From Musa acuminata AAA Group (lineage: Eukaryota; Streptophyta; Magnoliopsida; Zingiberales; Musaceae): a stretch of DNA of 64,000 nucleotides. The stretch is from assembly GCF_036884655.1 (NCBI RefSeq), contig NC_088331.1:19988001-20052000 (forward strand). The letters run 5' to 3'. A model generated the notes under the pieces. The model worked only from the letters and a program-made list of their open reading frames with translations. It was not told where the DNA came from and did not search any database. Of this stretch, positions 9,381-21,550 are shown piece by piece (within the stretch, counting starts at the first letter, position 1; each line of letters opens with the position of its first letter). The position numbers were made by a program, and so were the translations under genes.

Positions 9381-10576
9381 GATGACAACTACTTGATGAC
9401 GGAGTTAAACTTAACTCCCGGAGTTTAAACAAACTCCCCCTATCAATATGCCATATTGATAGAAACTCTTGGATTCAAAAATCCAAGCAACATGTCATCA
9501 TAAACTTATGCATAACATGTCATGTCATCAACTACTTCTCCCCCTTTGTCATCAACAAAAAAGAGAAGTACCACAATCAAGTGTTTGTGATATAAGTTTA
9601 ACTTATTGCATAAAAAACGTAATATCAAGTTTTATCATCATGCAGTTTTGAAGCCAGAAAAATTAGCAAATTTTACATCATGCTTAGAACATTCAAGCTA
9701 TCAAGTTTTAGATATGCAAGTTTTACGGCATACAAGATAGCACATGCAAGCTAGCAATGTTACAACATTTTAGAACTTGCAAGCTAGCAGTTTAGAGATA
9801 TTCAAGAAGGCAACTCTTGCTTCTTGAAATATGCAAGTTGCAAGCTAGCAAATTTTTGCTTCCTTTGCAGTGTTAGCTTTTGATATCGTAACGCAACTAT
9901 TTCAAGTGTTTATCAATTGTAGCATTTCATCATATGGCATGATATTGACATGTAAAGCTGTGAAGCGAGATTTTGATATCATTTCATGATGTACACATTT
10001 CGAATATTTTAGCAAGTGTAGCATTGCATCACATGGTAAGATATCAGCTCGTACGATGCAAATTTTTGTTTGATATCTTGATACAGAGCATATAGCAATG
10101 AAAGCAATCATTTATTATTTGGTGATGTAAGTATGGCCTAATCATAGCATCAGTGATAGCAACCATATCAACAATAGTGATAGCAAACATATCAACATCA
10201 GTAATAGCAACCATATCATCATTAGTGATAGCAAACATATCAGCATCAGTGATAGCAACCATTAGTGATAGCAAACATATCAATTCATATATTTCTCCCC
10301 CTTTGTCATCAACAACAAGGAGAACGATATAAGCAAATTTTAAATATAAGTGCGATGCCATAAGTTGGTTCATGTCATTTTCCAACAGTGAGTGATAGGA
10401 TACCAGTAATGCAAAGATCTCAAGGAAAACATGACATGGAGATAGCTTTTATTGCTTCTTCCTTTTTATTTGTTATCTTTTTACATGAACGCGGAAAGCC
10501 ATATGTGAAGTTCAAATCGATAAGATATTAAAGCACACTTCATTTTTGCAAGGATTAAGATATGTAAGTGAGTCAA
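9381..10576 (-). other. Element D 3' noncoding region
   Basis: AT-rich with no gene. It has extra polypurine-like motifs (CTCCCCCTTTGTCATCAAC at about 9538-9556 and 10294-10312). A 9-bp inverted repeat, TTCAAGAAG...CTTCTTGAA, is at 9802-9829. Many TGCTAGCTTGC-like words occur. It ends with the J duplication gtcaa. Confidence 0.8.
10136..10285. repeat. 24-bp tandem repeat, about six copies
   Basis: The unit is AGTGATAGCAACCATATCAACA with variants. It makes an open minus frame with the 8-residue period AITDADMF, but no start context or homology supports a gene. Confidence 0.85.
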
Positions 10577-12572
10577 TGTTAGGATCGAGAGCACTAAGAG
10601 GGGGGGGGGTGAATTAGTGCAGCGGAAATCTTTCAGCGATTAAAAATGAAAGCTGCGTTCGTTCGATAAAAACTATTTTGATGCAAAAGCCGATTCTAAG
10701 ATTACTTATGATTAAGTGCAGTTTACGTTTAAACACAGTTAGCGTCTAAACGCAGTTTGCGTCTAAATGCAGATTGCGTCTAAACTCAGATTGCGTCTAA
10801 GCGCAGTTTGAGCAGAAGTATAAAGACAATGTGCTACTATTGTACAGCTCAAAAAGTAATCTGCAAAAAGCAGATTTATGTCTAAACGCAGATTTATGTC
10901 TAAACACAGATTTACGTCTAAACGCAGATTTCATCTTAAACGCAGATTTACGTCTGAACTTTGAAACTCGTTTGTATACTCGCAGAAGGCAGTATGCAGT
11001 TGAAATCAAGACGTAAACGTAAACTGAAATCTGATGATTGTGCGAGGAAAGCCGATTTACGTCTAAATGCAGTTTTACGTCTAAATGTTAAAACTCGTTC
11101 GTAAAATTGCAGAAGACAGTTTGCAGTTATAAATAGAATCAAAATGTAAATGTAAACTGCAAAGAAACTCGTTCGTAAAAGCACAGAAGACAGTTCGCAG
11201 TTATAAACAGATTCAAGACGTAAATGTAAGCTGCAATGTAAAGATCGTACGAAAACACCTTTTGACGTCTGAATGCAGATTCGAAAAGATTAGAACTTAG
11301 AAACTTGTTCGTAAAAGCGCAGAGAGCAGTAGCTATGTAGGAGGTTTGCAGTAATGATAAAGTGCTCAAAATAAACGTAAACCAGAGATTTAGAGTGGTT
11401 CGGTCAGTCTTGACCTACTCCACTTTTGGCTTCCTCCACCGGCGAGGTCACCGACGTCAACTAGGGGCCTTCCTTCAATAGGCGAAGGCCAACTGCCCTT
11501 TTACAGTTTCTCTCCTTTTGACGGGCTCAGGAGACAACCCTTACATATCCTTTCTCTCCTCTCCTTACAACTCAAGACTTGAAGAACAGAAAAGAGGAGA
11601 ACTTTTGGACTTTACACAAATTTGAGCTCTTAGAATCACTGAAAAGATCAAGAATTCGGTGTAGATCTGTATCTTTTTAGTGCTGAATGGGTGGGGTATT
11701 TATAGGCCTGAACCCAGTTCAAATTTGGAGCTCAAGACGATCAAATCCAGGAATTCCGGGATCAGGCGGTTGCACCTGTTGACTGGAGAGGTTGCACCGC
11801 CTGGCAGAGCTCGAAGACTGAGCCTCTGGGCGGTGCCACCTCTGTTAGAGGCGGTTGCACCTCTCTGCCATAGCTCGAAGACCGAGCTCAGGCGGTTGCA
11901 CCTCCTGACTGGAGAGGTTGCACCGCCTGACTAGAGAGGTTGCACCGCCCAGTCTCGCTCGAAGACTGAGCCCTGGGCGGTTGCACCTCCCAGTCTCGCT
12001 GGGAGACACAGCCTGGGCGGTGCTACCTCCCTGCCTGGGCGGTTGCACCTTCCACAGCAACCTGGGTCCAAATGGGTTGAACCATTCGACCCAATCTGAG
12101 TTCTTCAGGGGCCCAATTGCCCCAGGATTAAGCTAATGGGATCACCTCCCATTTCTTAATAAAAGTGCTAACTATGATTATTTCCTAAGACATATTCTGC
12201 AGCTTGCTTTGGTGCGCCACTCGCTTCTTCCGGCGAGTTTCCGGCGAACTTCCGTCGATCATCCGAGGAACCCTCGGTGATACTCCTGCGGACTTCCGGC
12301 AAACTCCTGGACTGCAACGATCCACTTGGCAAGTTCTGACGAGCTCCTTTGGCAAGCTTCTGGACTTCTCGGATTTGTTCCCGCAGAACCTCCGACGACT
12401 GTCCGAACTTCCGTCGAGCTCTCGAACTCCCAATGTGATCATTGTCATGACTCCGGTGCAACTCCTGCTGCATGTCTTACTTTCATCGTAGTTAATCCTG
12501 CACACTTATCTCAACACATAGATTAGACAACAAATGACAATTGACTTCATCATCAAAATCCGAGATTCAACA
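10577..12572 (-). repeat. 3' LTR of Sirevirus J (1,996 bp)
   Basis: TGTTAGGATCGAGAGC...GAGATTCAACA. It has GC-rich U3 repeats at about 11760-12050 and a TATA box at 11697-11704. It has an 18-bp unit more than the 5' LTR in the minisatellite near 10870-10960. Confidence 0.92.
11697..11704 (-). promoter_or_regulatory. LTR TATA box (J, 3' LTR)
   Basis: The minus strand reads TATAAATA. Confidence 0.75.
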
Positions 12573-12588
12573 ATCTCCCCCTTTTTGA
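12573..12588 (-). other. Polypurine tract of J
   Basis: The minus strand reads TCAAAAAGGGGGAGAT against the 3' LTR. A second polypurine-like motif is at 13084-13102. Confidence 0.9.
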
Positions 12589-13198
12589 TGATGACAATCA
12601 ATTGATAATGGAGTTAACCTTAACTCCCCCTGTCTACATGCCATAGTTGAGATAAGTCAACCTTGAATTCATGATCTTAGAATTCAAGTGACATATTGAT
12701 AAGTTAGATCAGTTAAACTTATCAATATTCCTATCATGATACCCATCATGATGTATCTCTTCAAGGATGATGTCAAGGCCTGACATACATCATCAAGTTT
12801 GTATGATTGTGTTTGTAACTTGTCATCATGTAGTTGAACATTATCATTAAAGCTGTGAAGCACTATTACATGATGCACACATTTCAAATTTTCTAGCGAG
12901 TTTTGCATTATTTTTTATTTTTCATGGTAAGATATCAACTTAAGGCATAATGCAAACTATAACACACGTTCATATATCTCTTGATGATGCAAGGATGGCA
13001 TAATCATAACATTGTTTATAGCATCACTCAAGTATTTTGCAAGTATGACATGATCATGGCAGTTTTTATCAATTCATATATTTCTCCCCCTTTGTCATCA
13101 ACAAAAAGCATGGTACATATTTTCAAAAATAATCATGGAAACATGGTAATCAAGTGATTTGATCATTCAATATAGTCCGAAAAATAATTTTAACAAGT
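12589..13198 (-). other. J 3' noncoding region
   Basis: AT-rich segment of about 600 bp between pol and the polypurine tract. No third ORF like that of E is present. Confidence 0.8.
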
Positions 13199-16100
13199 TT
13201 ATCTATTCGGACACATCAACATTCCGAATTCGCTTCTTATGAAATCAAATTGTTCTTCACTTAGAGGTTTTGTAAAGATGTCAGCTAGTTGATGTTTCGT
13301 ATCAATGAATTCTATGATTACATCATGATTCGTAACATGATCTCGTATAAAGTGATGTCTGATATCAATATGTTTTGTTCTCGAGTGTTGTATAGGGTTT
13401 TTTGTTAGGCATATTGCACTTGTGTTATTACATTTAATGGGAATATTTTTTAGATGAACTTTATAATCTTCTAAGGTATTTTTCATCCAAACAACTTGTG
13501 CACAGCATGCACTTGCTGCAATATATTCAACTTCGGTTGTTGATAGTGCAACCGAGTTTTGTTTCTTAGATGTCCAGGAAACAAGGGCATGTTCTAAGAA
13601 TTGACATGTTCCTGATGTGCTTTTTCTATCTAATCTACAACCAGCGAAGTCCGCATCAGCATAAGCAGTTAACTCAAACTTCTCTGATTTTGGGTACCAT
13701 AATCCTAGATTTGTGGTACCATTAAGATATCTGAGTATTCTTTTAACTGCTTTGAGATGAGATATCTTAGGGTTTGATTGAAATCTAGCACAAAGTCCTA
13801 CACTAAACATTATGTCTGGTCTAGTTGCAATGAGGTAAAGTAAACTTCCTATCATACCCCTATAGGTTTTTTGATCGAAGCTTTCTCCACTTTCATCAAT
13901 TTCTAACTTAGTGGAGGTGCTCATAGGAGTGTTAATAGCTTTTGAGTTATTCATATTAAACTTCTTTAGTAAACTCATAGCATATTTAGTTTGGCTAATA
14001 AAGATGTCATTGCTTAGTTGTCTGATTTATAGACCTAAGAAGAATGTTAATTCTCCCATTAGACTCATTTCGAATTCACGACTCATAGTTTTAGTAAAGG
14101 ACTCACAAAGAGATTCATTCGTAGAACCAAAGATAATATCATCAACATAAATTTGAACAATGAGAAAATTATTTTCAAAGTCTTTGATGAATAATGTAGT
14201 ATCAACCTTGCCTTTTATGAAATTATTTTCAATAAGAAAGGAACTAAGTCTCTCATACCACGCCCTTGGAGCTTGTTTTAAACCATAGAGAGCTTTAGTC
14301 AATCTAAACACATGATTATGGAGACTATTATTTTCAAAGCCAAGAGGTTGTTCAACATAAACTTCTTCGGAAATAAAGCCATTTAGAAAAGCGCTTTTAA
14401 CATCCATTTGAAATAACTTAAAATTATTACAACTAGCGTAGGCAAGGAGCATCCTTATGGCTTCCAATCGAGCCACAGGTGCGAAGGTTTCTTCATAATC
14501 GATACCTTGTTCTTGGTTGAAATATTTGGCCACTAATCTAGCCTTGTTTCTAACCACGATACCATTTTCATCTTGCTTGTTTCTAAAGACCCATTTAGTA
14601 CCAATAACTAAATGGTCATTTGGCCTAGGAACAAGCGTCCACACCTCATTTCTCTCAAATTGATTCAATTCATCTTGCATTGCGATAATCCATGAATCAT
14701 CTTTCATGGCTTCATCAACACATTTGGGTTCAATTTGCAAGAGAAAGGCGGCGTTGCCACAAAAATTCTTAAAAGAGGATCGTGTTTGAACCCCCTTTGA
14801 TGTGTCTCCTAAGATTAGCTCCTTAGGATGAGCATCTACATACTTCCAATCCTTGGGTAAGGAAGTGGATGCATCCAAGTTGCTAGTTGGAGACGGGGTT
14901 TCCTTTAAATTCAAAGAATCAAAGTTAACATCATCATCAAGATCATTTTTCTTAATTTCGGAAATCTCATTGAAAACAACATGGATGGATTCTTCAATAA
15001 TTAAGGTTCTTTTATTGAAAATATGAAAAGCTTTAGAAACCGAAGAATAACCAAGAAAGATTCCTTCATCAGATTTAGCATCGAATTTTCCTAAGTTATC
15101 CTTTTCATTCAAGATAAAACACTTACACCCAAAGACTTTAAAATATGAGACATTGGGTTTTTTGTAATTCCATAACTCATAAGGAGTTTTGGATAGTAAG
15201 GGTCTTACTAGAACTCTATTCAAAATATAGCATGCAGTGTTTACAGCTTCGGCCCAAAAATATTTGGGTAGGCCATGTTCATTCAACATGGTTCTTGCCA
15301 TTTCTTGTAAATTTCGATTTTTTCTTTCTACTACCCCATTTTGTTGAGGATTTCTTGGAGTAGAGAAATTATGGTTGTATCCATTGAGTTCACAGAATTC
15401 TTTGAAATCATGGTTTTGAAATTCTCTACCATGATCACTTCTAATTGATGAAATCATAGATTCCTTCTCATTTTGAACAAGTTTACAAAACTTGGTAAAA
15501 TATCTAAAGCATTCATTTTTCTGTTTTAAGAAGTAGGTCCATGTATATCTGCTGTAGTCATCAACAATGACAAAGGCGTATTTGCTACCTCCTAGACTCG
15601 ATGTAGAGATTGGTCCGAACAAGTCCATATGGATCAATTGTAAGGGCCTAGAGGTGCTTATTTGATTCTTAACTTTGAAACTACCCTTAATTTGTTTACC
15701 TAATTGGCAAGCATCACATACATTGTCTTTGATGAACTTGATATGAGGAATTCCTCTTACAAGTTCTCTAGATGATACTTGAGTGATTAGTTTCATGCTA
15801 GCATGACCTAATCTTCTATGCCATAGCCAAGCATCCTCATTCATAACCGCAAAACACATTTCATCACATAAGTCATTGATGTCAATAGTGTATACGTTAT
15901 TTTGTTTTAATGCAATCATAGACATATTTTTATGTGGTTTTTCAATGATGCAAGCATTAGATTCGAATTTGATAGTATATCCTTTATCACATAATTGACT
16001 AATACTCAAGAGGTTATGTTTTAAACCATCAACTAACAGAACATCTTCAATAAAAAGGTTGGATTTGTTACCTATGGTTCCTTTGCCAATGATTTTACCC

Positions 16101-16240
16101 ATGTTGTTGTCTCCGAAGGTGACATAGCCTTCGTCTATGCTAGTGAGCTTAGAATATTGAGATGGATCTCCGGTCATATGCCTTGAGCATCCACTATCAA
16201 GGTACCATCTCTTGCTCCTAGCTTGCGATGGTGTGGGTTT
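13199..16240 (-). pseudogene. pol: J Pol: protease, integrase, RT, RNase H (one nonsense codon)
   Basis: This is the copia-order polyprotein that matures Gag, makes cDNA and integrates it. It begins right after the UAG at 16241-16243. Protease: DSGCSRH, with Asp at 16196-16198, 15 codons after the UAG. Integrase: HRRLGHAS with CDACQLGK zinc finger, then catalytic [13 protein letters not shown] and NGVVERKN. Reverse transcriptase: [25 protein letters not shown] at 14138-14149. RNase H: YADADFAG, then LADIFTKPL near the end. The frame stays open from the UAG to 13199 except for a TAA at 14027-14029 in FFLGL[*]I, where Gln is expected. One substitution therefore separates it from an open pol. 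It probably belonged to a recently active copy and is now defective. Confidence 0.93.
14138..14149 (-). other. Reverse transcriptase YVDD active site (J)
   Basis: The minus strand encodes [11 protein letters not shown], the copia RT catalytic motif, intact. Confidence 0.95.
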
Positions 16241-17812
16241 CTACAAGAAAGGATGATTTTTAGGTACCCATTTGCTTTTGGGTGCCTCAAAGATAGATTT
16301 GCATTGTTTATCATGTTGCATGGAGTTTATCATGGTTCCTTTAGGAACCCAAATCAATTTGTTTGGACTTATTTTCTTGAATGGACAACAATGTGTCTTG
16401 TGTCAAAATTTACAACAGAAGTTACATTTGTCTTGATGTCGAATATGTAGGATGGAGCCTTTTATGAAGGTGGTTGGATTTTGGTGAGGACTTCTCACGA
16501 ATCCAATTCCACTTCTTTTGGGAACGTGACCCTTGTTTGTAAGGATCATGTTCAATGACTTGCTACCAACCTCGAATTTCTTCAAGGTGTCCTTAAGTAG
16601 CAAGTTTTCTTTTTGGAGAGTTTCTATATCATGGCATTTTATGCATGGGCTTAAACTATCATGATGTTCAGGATTTAACTTATCGAAATTACAAATAAGA
16701 CTATCATGCTCCTTTTTTAGCAATTTGTATTTACTACTGATAGTCTTACACTCATCAAACAATTCATGGAAAGCATTTAATAATTCATCGAATGATAAAT
16801 CTGCATCTATTGAATTTGTTACCTCATCTTCAATGGCCATTAAGGCGTAATGAGCAACTTGCTCGGTGTTGGACTCCTCTTCTTCGGATGCGCTTGAGTC
16901 ATCCCATGTTGCTTGAAGCGCCTTTTTCTTTGACGTTCTCCTTTTGACTTGGGGACAATCAGTCTTGTAGTGTCCCGGCTTTTTGCATTCATAGCAGATT
17001 ACTTGGTCCTTCTTGGGTTCAAGTTTATTTTTTGCATCATTCTTAAACTTGTTTCTTTTAAAGAACTTTTTAAACTTTCTTGTTAGAAGTGCCAAGTCAT
17101 CATCACTTGAGTTTTCTCTCAAGTGGCATTCAGAAGTTTTGAGTGTCATATCCTTCCTATTCTTTGGAAGGATGTCTTCTTGCTCTTCATGAGCTTTACA
17201 AGTCATTTCGTAGGTCATTAATGACCCGATTAGTTCTTCAAGAGGGAAATTTCACAAATCTTTTGCCTCTTGAATAGCAGTGACTTTAGGATCCCAACTC
17301 TTAGGAAGGGATCTTAGTATCTTATTAACAAGCTCAAAATCCGAAAAGTTCTTTCCGAGTCCTTTTAGACCGTTGACGACATCCGTGAAACGGGTAAACA
17401 TGTCGCCAATGGTTTCACTCGGTTTCATCCGAAAAAGTTCGAAAGAATGTAACAGCAAATTGATTTTTGACTCTTTTACTCTACTTGTGCCCTCATGGGT
17501 CACTTTGAGTGTGTGCCAAATATCAAATGCAGTTTCACAAGTTGAAACACGGTTAAACTCGTTTTTATCAAGTGCACAAAATAAGGCATTCATAGCCTTT
17601 GCATTAATAGCGAAAGCCTTCTTCTCCAAATCATTCCAATCGATCATTGGAAGAGAAGACTTCGAAAATCCGTTTTCGACAAGATTCCATAGTTCAAAAT
17701 CCATAGAAATAAGAAAGATCCTCATTCGGGTCTTCCAGTAGGTGTAGTTCATCCCACTGAACATGGGTGGACACGTAATAGAATGCCCCTCTTGGTTTCC
17801 GACGTATGCCAT
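16241..17812 (-). pseudogene. gag: J Gag with two internal TGA codons, ending at conserved UAG
   Basis: This is the 523-codon Gag, starting MAYVGNQEGHSIT at 17812. It has copia gag motifs (YWKTRMRIFL, DMFTRFTDVVNGL), the zinc knuckle CYECKKPGHYKTDC at about residues 273-286, an acidic stretch, a predicted coiled coil (about residues 350-440) and a second CX2C half-knuckle CNFCC. TGA codons at 17252-17254 (codon 187) and 16403-16405 (inside the second knuckle) interrupt it. The UAG at 16241-16243 is different: it sits at the same site in E and C and is followed by AAA. Gag and pol are in the same frame, so readthrough is the plausible route to Gag-Pol. Confidence 0.9.
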
Positions 17813-17859
17813 TTCTCTTTGGGTTTTAGTCCGTTAGAGAGTTAACCTTGCTCTGATAC

Positions 17860-17871
17860 CAACTGTTAGGA
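17860..17871 (-). other. Primer binding site of J
   Basis: The minus strand reads TGGTATCAGAGC two bases from the 5' LTR. Confidence 0.9.
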
Positions 17872-17873
17872 TC

Positions 17874-19867
17874 GAGAGCACTAAGAGGGGGGGGGGGGGT
17901 GAATTAGTGCAGCGGAAATCTTTCAGCGATTAAAAACGAAAGCTGCGTTCGTTCGATAAAAACTATTTTGATGCAAAAGCCGATTCTAAGATTACTTATG
18001 ATTAAGTGCAGTTTACGTTTAAACATAGTTAGCGTCTAAACGCAATTTGCGTCTAAATGCAGATTGCGTCTAAACTCAGATTGCGTCTAAGCGCAGTTTG
18101 AGCAGAAGTATAAAGACAATGTGCTGCTATTGTACAACTCAAAAAGTAATATGCAAAAAGCAGATTTACATCTAAACGCAGATTTACGTCTAAACGTAGA
18201 TTTACGTCTTAAACGCAGATTTACGTCTGAACTTTGAAACTCGTTTGTATACTCGCAGAAGGAAATATGCAGTTGAAATCAAGACGTAAACGTAAACTGA
18301 AATCTGATGATTGTGCGAGGAAAGTCGATTTACGTCTAAATGCAGTTTTATGTCTAAATGTTGAAACTCGTTCGTAAAATTGCAGAAGACAGTTTGCAGT
18401 TATAAATAGAATCAAAATGTAAATGTAAACTGCAAAGAAACTCGTTCGTAAAAGCGCAGAAGACAGTTCGCAGTTATAAACAGATTCAAGACGTAAATGT
18501 AAGCTGCAATGTAAAGATCGTACGAAAACACCTTTTGACGTCTGAATGTAGATGCAGAAAGATTAGAACTTAGAAACTTGTTTGTAAACGCGCAGAGAGC
18601 AGTAGCTATGTAGGAGGTTTGCAGTAATGATAAAGTGCTCAAAATAAACGCAAACCAGAGATTTAGAGTGGTTCGGTCAGTCTTGACCTACTCCACTTTT
18701 CGCTTCCTCCACCGGCGAGGTCACCGACGTCAACTAGGGGCCTTCCTTCAATAGGCGTAGGCCAACTGCCCTTTTACAGTTTCTCTCCTTTTGACGGGCT
18801 CAGGAGACAACCCTTACAGATCCTTTCTCTCCTCTCTTTACAACTCAAGACTTGAAGAACATAAAAGAGGAGAACTTTTGGACTTTACACAAATTTGAGC
18901 TCTTAGAATCACTGAAAAGATCAAGAATTCGGTGTAGATCTGTATCTTTTCAGTGCTGAATGGGTGGGGTATTTATAGGCCCGAACCCAGTTCAAATTTG
19001 GAGCTCAAAACGATCAAATCCCGGAATTCCGGGATCAGGCGGTTGCACCTGTTGACTGGAGAGGTTGCACCGCCTGGCAGAGCTCGAAGATTGAGCCTCT
19101 GGGCGATGCCACCTCTGTCAGAGGCGGTTGCACCTCTCTGCCATAGCTCGAAGATCGAGCTCAGGCGGTTGCACCTCCTAACTGGAGAGGTTGCACCGCC
19201 TGACTAGAGAGGTTGCACCGCCCAGTCTCGCTCGAAGACTGAGCCCTGGGCGGTTGCACCTCTCGGCTGGGGCGGTTGCACCTCCCAGTCTCGCTGGGAG
19301 ACACAGCCTGGGCGTTGCTACCTCCCTGCCTGGGCGGTTGCACCTCCCACAGCAACCTGGGTCCGAATGGGTTGAACCATTCGACCCAATCTGAGTTCTT
19401 CAGGGGCCCAATTGCCCCAGGATTAAGCTAATGGGATCACCTCCCATTTCTTAATAAAAGTGCTAACTACGATTATTTCCTAAGACATATTCTGCAGCTT
19501 GCTTTGGTGCGTCACTCGCTTCTTCCGGCGAGTTTCCGGCGAACTTCCGTCGATCATCCGAGGAACCCTCGGTGATACTCCTGCGGACTTCCGGCAAACT
19601 CTTGGACTGCGACGATCCACTTGGCAAGTTCCGACGAGCTCCTTTGGCAAGCTTCTGGACTTCTCGGATTTGTTCCCGCAGAACCTCCGACGACTGTCCG
19701 AACTTCCGTCGAGCTCTCGAACTCCCAATGTGATCATTGTCATGACTCCGGCGCAACTCCTGCTGCATGTCTTACTTTCATCGTAGTTAATCCTGCACAT
19801 TTATCTCAACACATAGATTAGACAACAAATGACAATAGACTTTATCATCAAAATTCGAGATTCAACA
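17874..19867 (-). repeat. 5' LTR of Sirevirus J (1,994 bp)
   Basis: It matches 10577-12572 closely over its whole length. The TATA box is at 18970-18977, GC-rich U3 repeats at about 19035-19350, and the full palindrome TCCCGGAATTCCGGGA at about 19018-19033. Confidence 0.92.
18970..18977 (-). promoter_or_regulatory. LTR TATA box (J, 5' LTR)
   Basis: The minus strand reads TATAAATA. It would drive the J genomic RNA. Confidence 0.8.
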
Positions 19868-21550
19868 GTCAAATCCTTGTATGTAAAAATATCTTCCTTT
19901 TATAAGAGGGAATCATCAAATATGTTTTTCGAAAAATATTTTTCACATGATAAGTGCATTTACTAGATGATTCCATATGTCAAAAATCAATGATGTGAAT
20001 TAAACTTGATATGACATATGCTTGTTAAATTCGGAAGAGGATAATGTATCAAGAAAATCCAATTGTTAGGATCAGGAAAATCCGAAAATGAAATTTGACA
20101 CTTTCATACATTCGGACAGAGTTTTACTAGAGATATTCAATTACAATCATGAAGGTAAAACATGCTTATTATCATAAAAATTTTGTATTTAAGCACATAA
20201 TTTCCAACATGTAATCATGGCAAGTAATTGTGTAAAATTATTATGGCAATCAGGTGATTTGATCATTCAATCAAAAAAGTCCAAAAAATATTTTTAACAC
20301 GTTTAATCATTCGGACATATTTTTGCCATAGTTTTTTAAATATAATCATAAAGATAAGGCATGCTCATTATCATGGTAGTATGATAGCAAGTTTACCATA
20401 TACAGGCTAGCAAAAAAATTTTACATTTTAAGGCCCGCAAGCTAGCAATTTTGAGATGTTCAAGAAAGCAACTCTTGCTTCTTGAAATATATGTTTTGCT
20501 AGATGTGCAAGTTAACTTTTTGCTTTTTGAGATAGGCAAGATAGCATTCCTTGGTGATGTTCAATATAGCTAAGTTCTATATCATGCAAGCTAGTGAATT
20601 TTATAACATTTTAGAACATTCATAATCACCAAAGCATCATTATATTTTCAAATTAAAACATGCACATTTTCAGAATTAAACTCATTATTATATGCATGAT
20701 TCCAATTTATCATTCATATTATTTCAATCATTGTTTCACTCATCACTATAGCTTACCATGCATAATATGTAAAACCATCTAACATGATATAAACATTTAT
20801 TTATTTAATTTTTTAAGCATTTATGATACACATCATACATTATCATAATAAAAAGCATATGCATCATTCCAAATCATAACTATTTCAAATTATCATGGTA
20901 TTAATTTGTCACATTGCATCCAACCATGCATGATCGAAACTTCTCATTTGCATACATCAAAATAAATTGATGAATATCTCATGCATTCATATCATCACTT
21001 GAGGAGTATTGAAAATGAATAAATGGGTGATGAGATAAATATTTCATGAGTACAAAGAATTGCATAAAAATCATATCATGAATACAAGGAATACAAGTCA
21101 CAATCATTCAAGAGAAAAATCATCATTCATTTTCAATTCATTCAATTTGATAAATCAAGATCATGATTTTGATAAAACTTATTTTAATTTTAAATTATCA
21201 AAATCATTTTTATGGCTCACAAAATTTATAACATAAATAGATTCATGATTTCATTTACTCAAAATCGAGAAATAACAATGGAAATTAACATGATACACAT
21301 TATTACTTCTCAACCACATATAGCATGATTTCATAATGTATTTTTAATCAAAATCATTTTGTTTATCATAAACAAGCAATTTTCATGATTATTTTCAAAA
21401 TTACTAGAATGATAAGCATGATTCTTAATTTTTTCTATTTTCATTATAAAATTATTAAACATGTAATTTTTAAGAAAAAAAAGAAAAATGCATTATGAAA
21501 AGCATTTTGTAATTTCAAAGTAAATTAAAGGCATTTTGATTACCTCAGCG
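19868..21550 (-). other. Element D internal noncoding region
   Basis: About 1.7 kb, very AT-rich, between D's gag and the J insertion. It contains ATTCAAGAAAGCAACTCTTG-type hairpin sequence near 20459 and no coding frame I can support. In a full Sirevirus, pol would occupy this place. Confidence 0.8.

Larger units (their letters stand above)
10577..19867 (-). mobile_element. Sirevirus J: near-complete autonomous-type element
   Basis: Length is 9,291 bp, with LTRs at 10577-12572 and 17874-19867. The target duplication gtcaa is at 10572-10576 and 19868-19872. It has a primer site, gag and pol in one continuous minus frame (17812 to 13199), a noncoding 3' segment and a polypurine tract. It is the innermost layer of the nest. 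Its LTRs match D, F and 1 except that they lack the roughly 370-bp block at the U3 start. Confidence 0.94.

Noticed and set aside
10044..10385. 113-codon minus frame with AITDADMF repeats
   Set aside because: It is produced by a 24-bp tandem repeat in noncoding sequence and is not present in F.
15145..15363. Small + strand frames opposite J, E and C pol
   Set aside because: They are antisense shadows of well-supported coding sequence.
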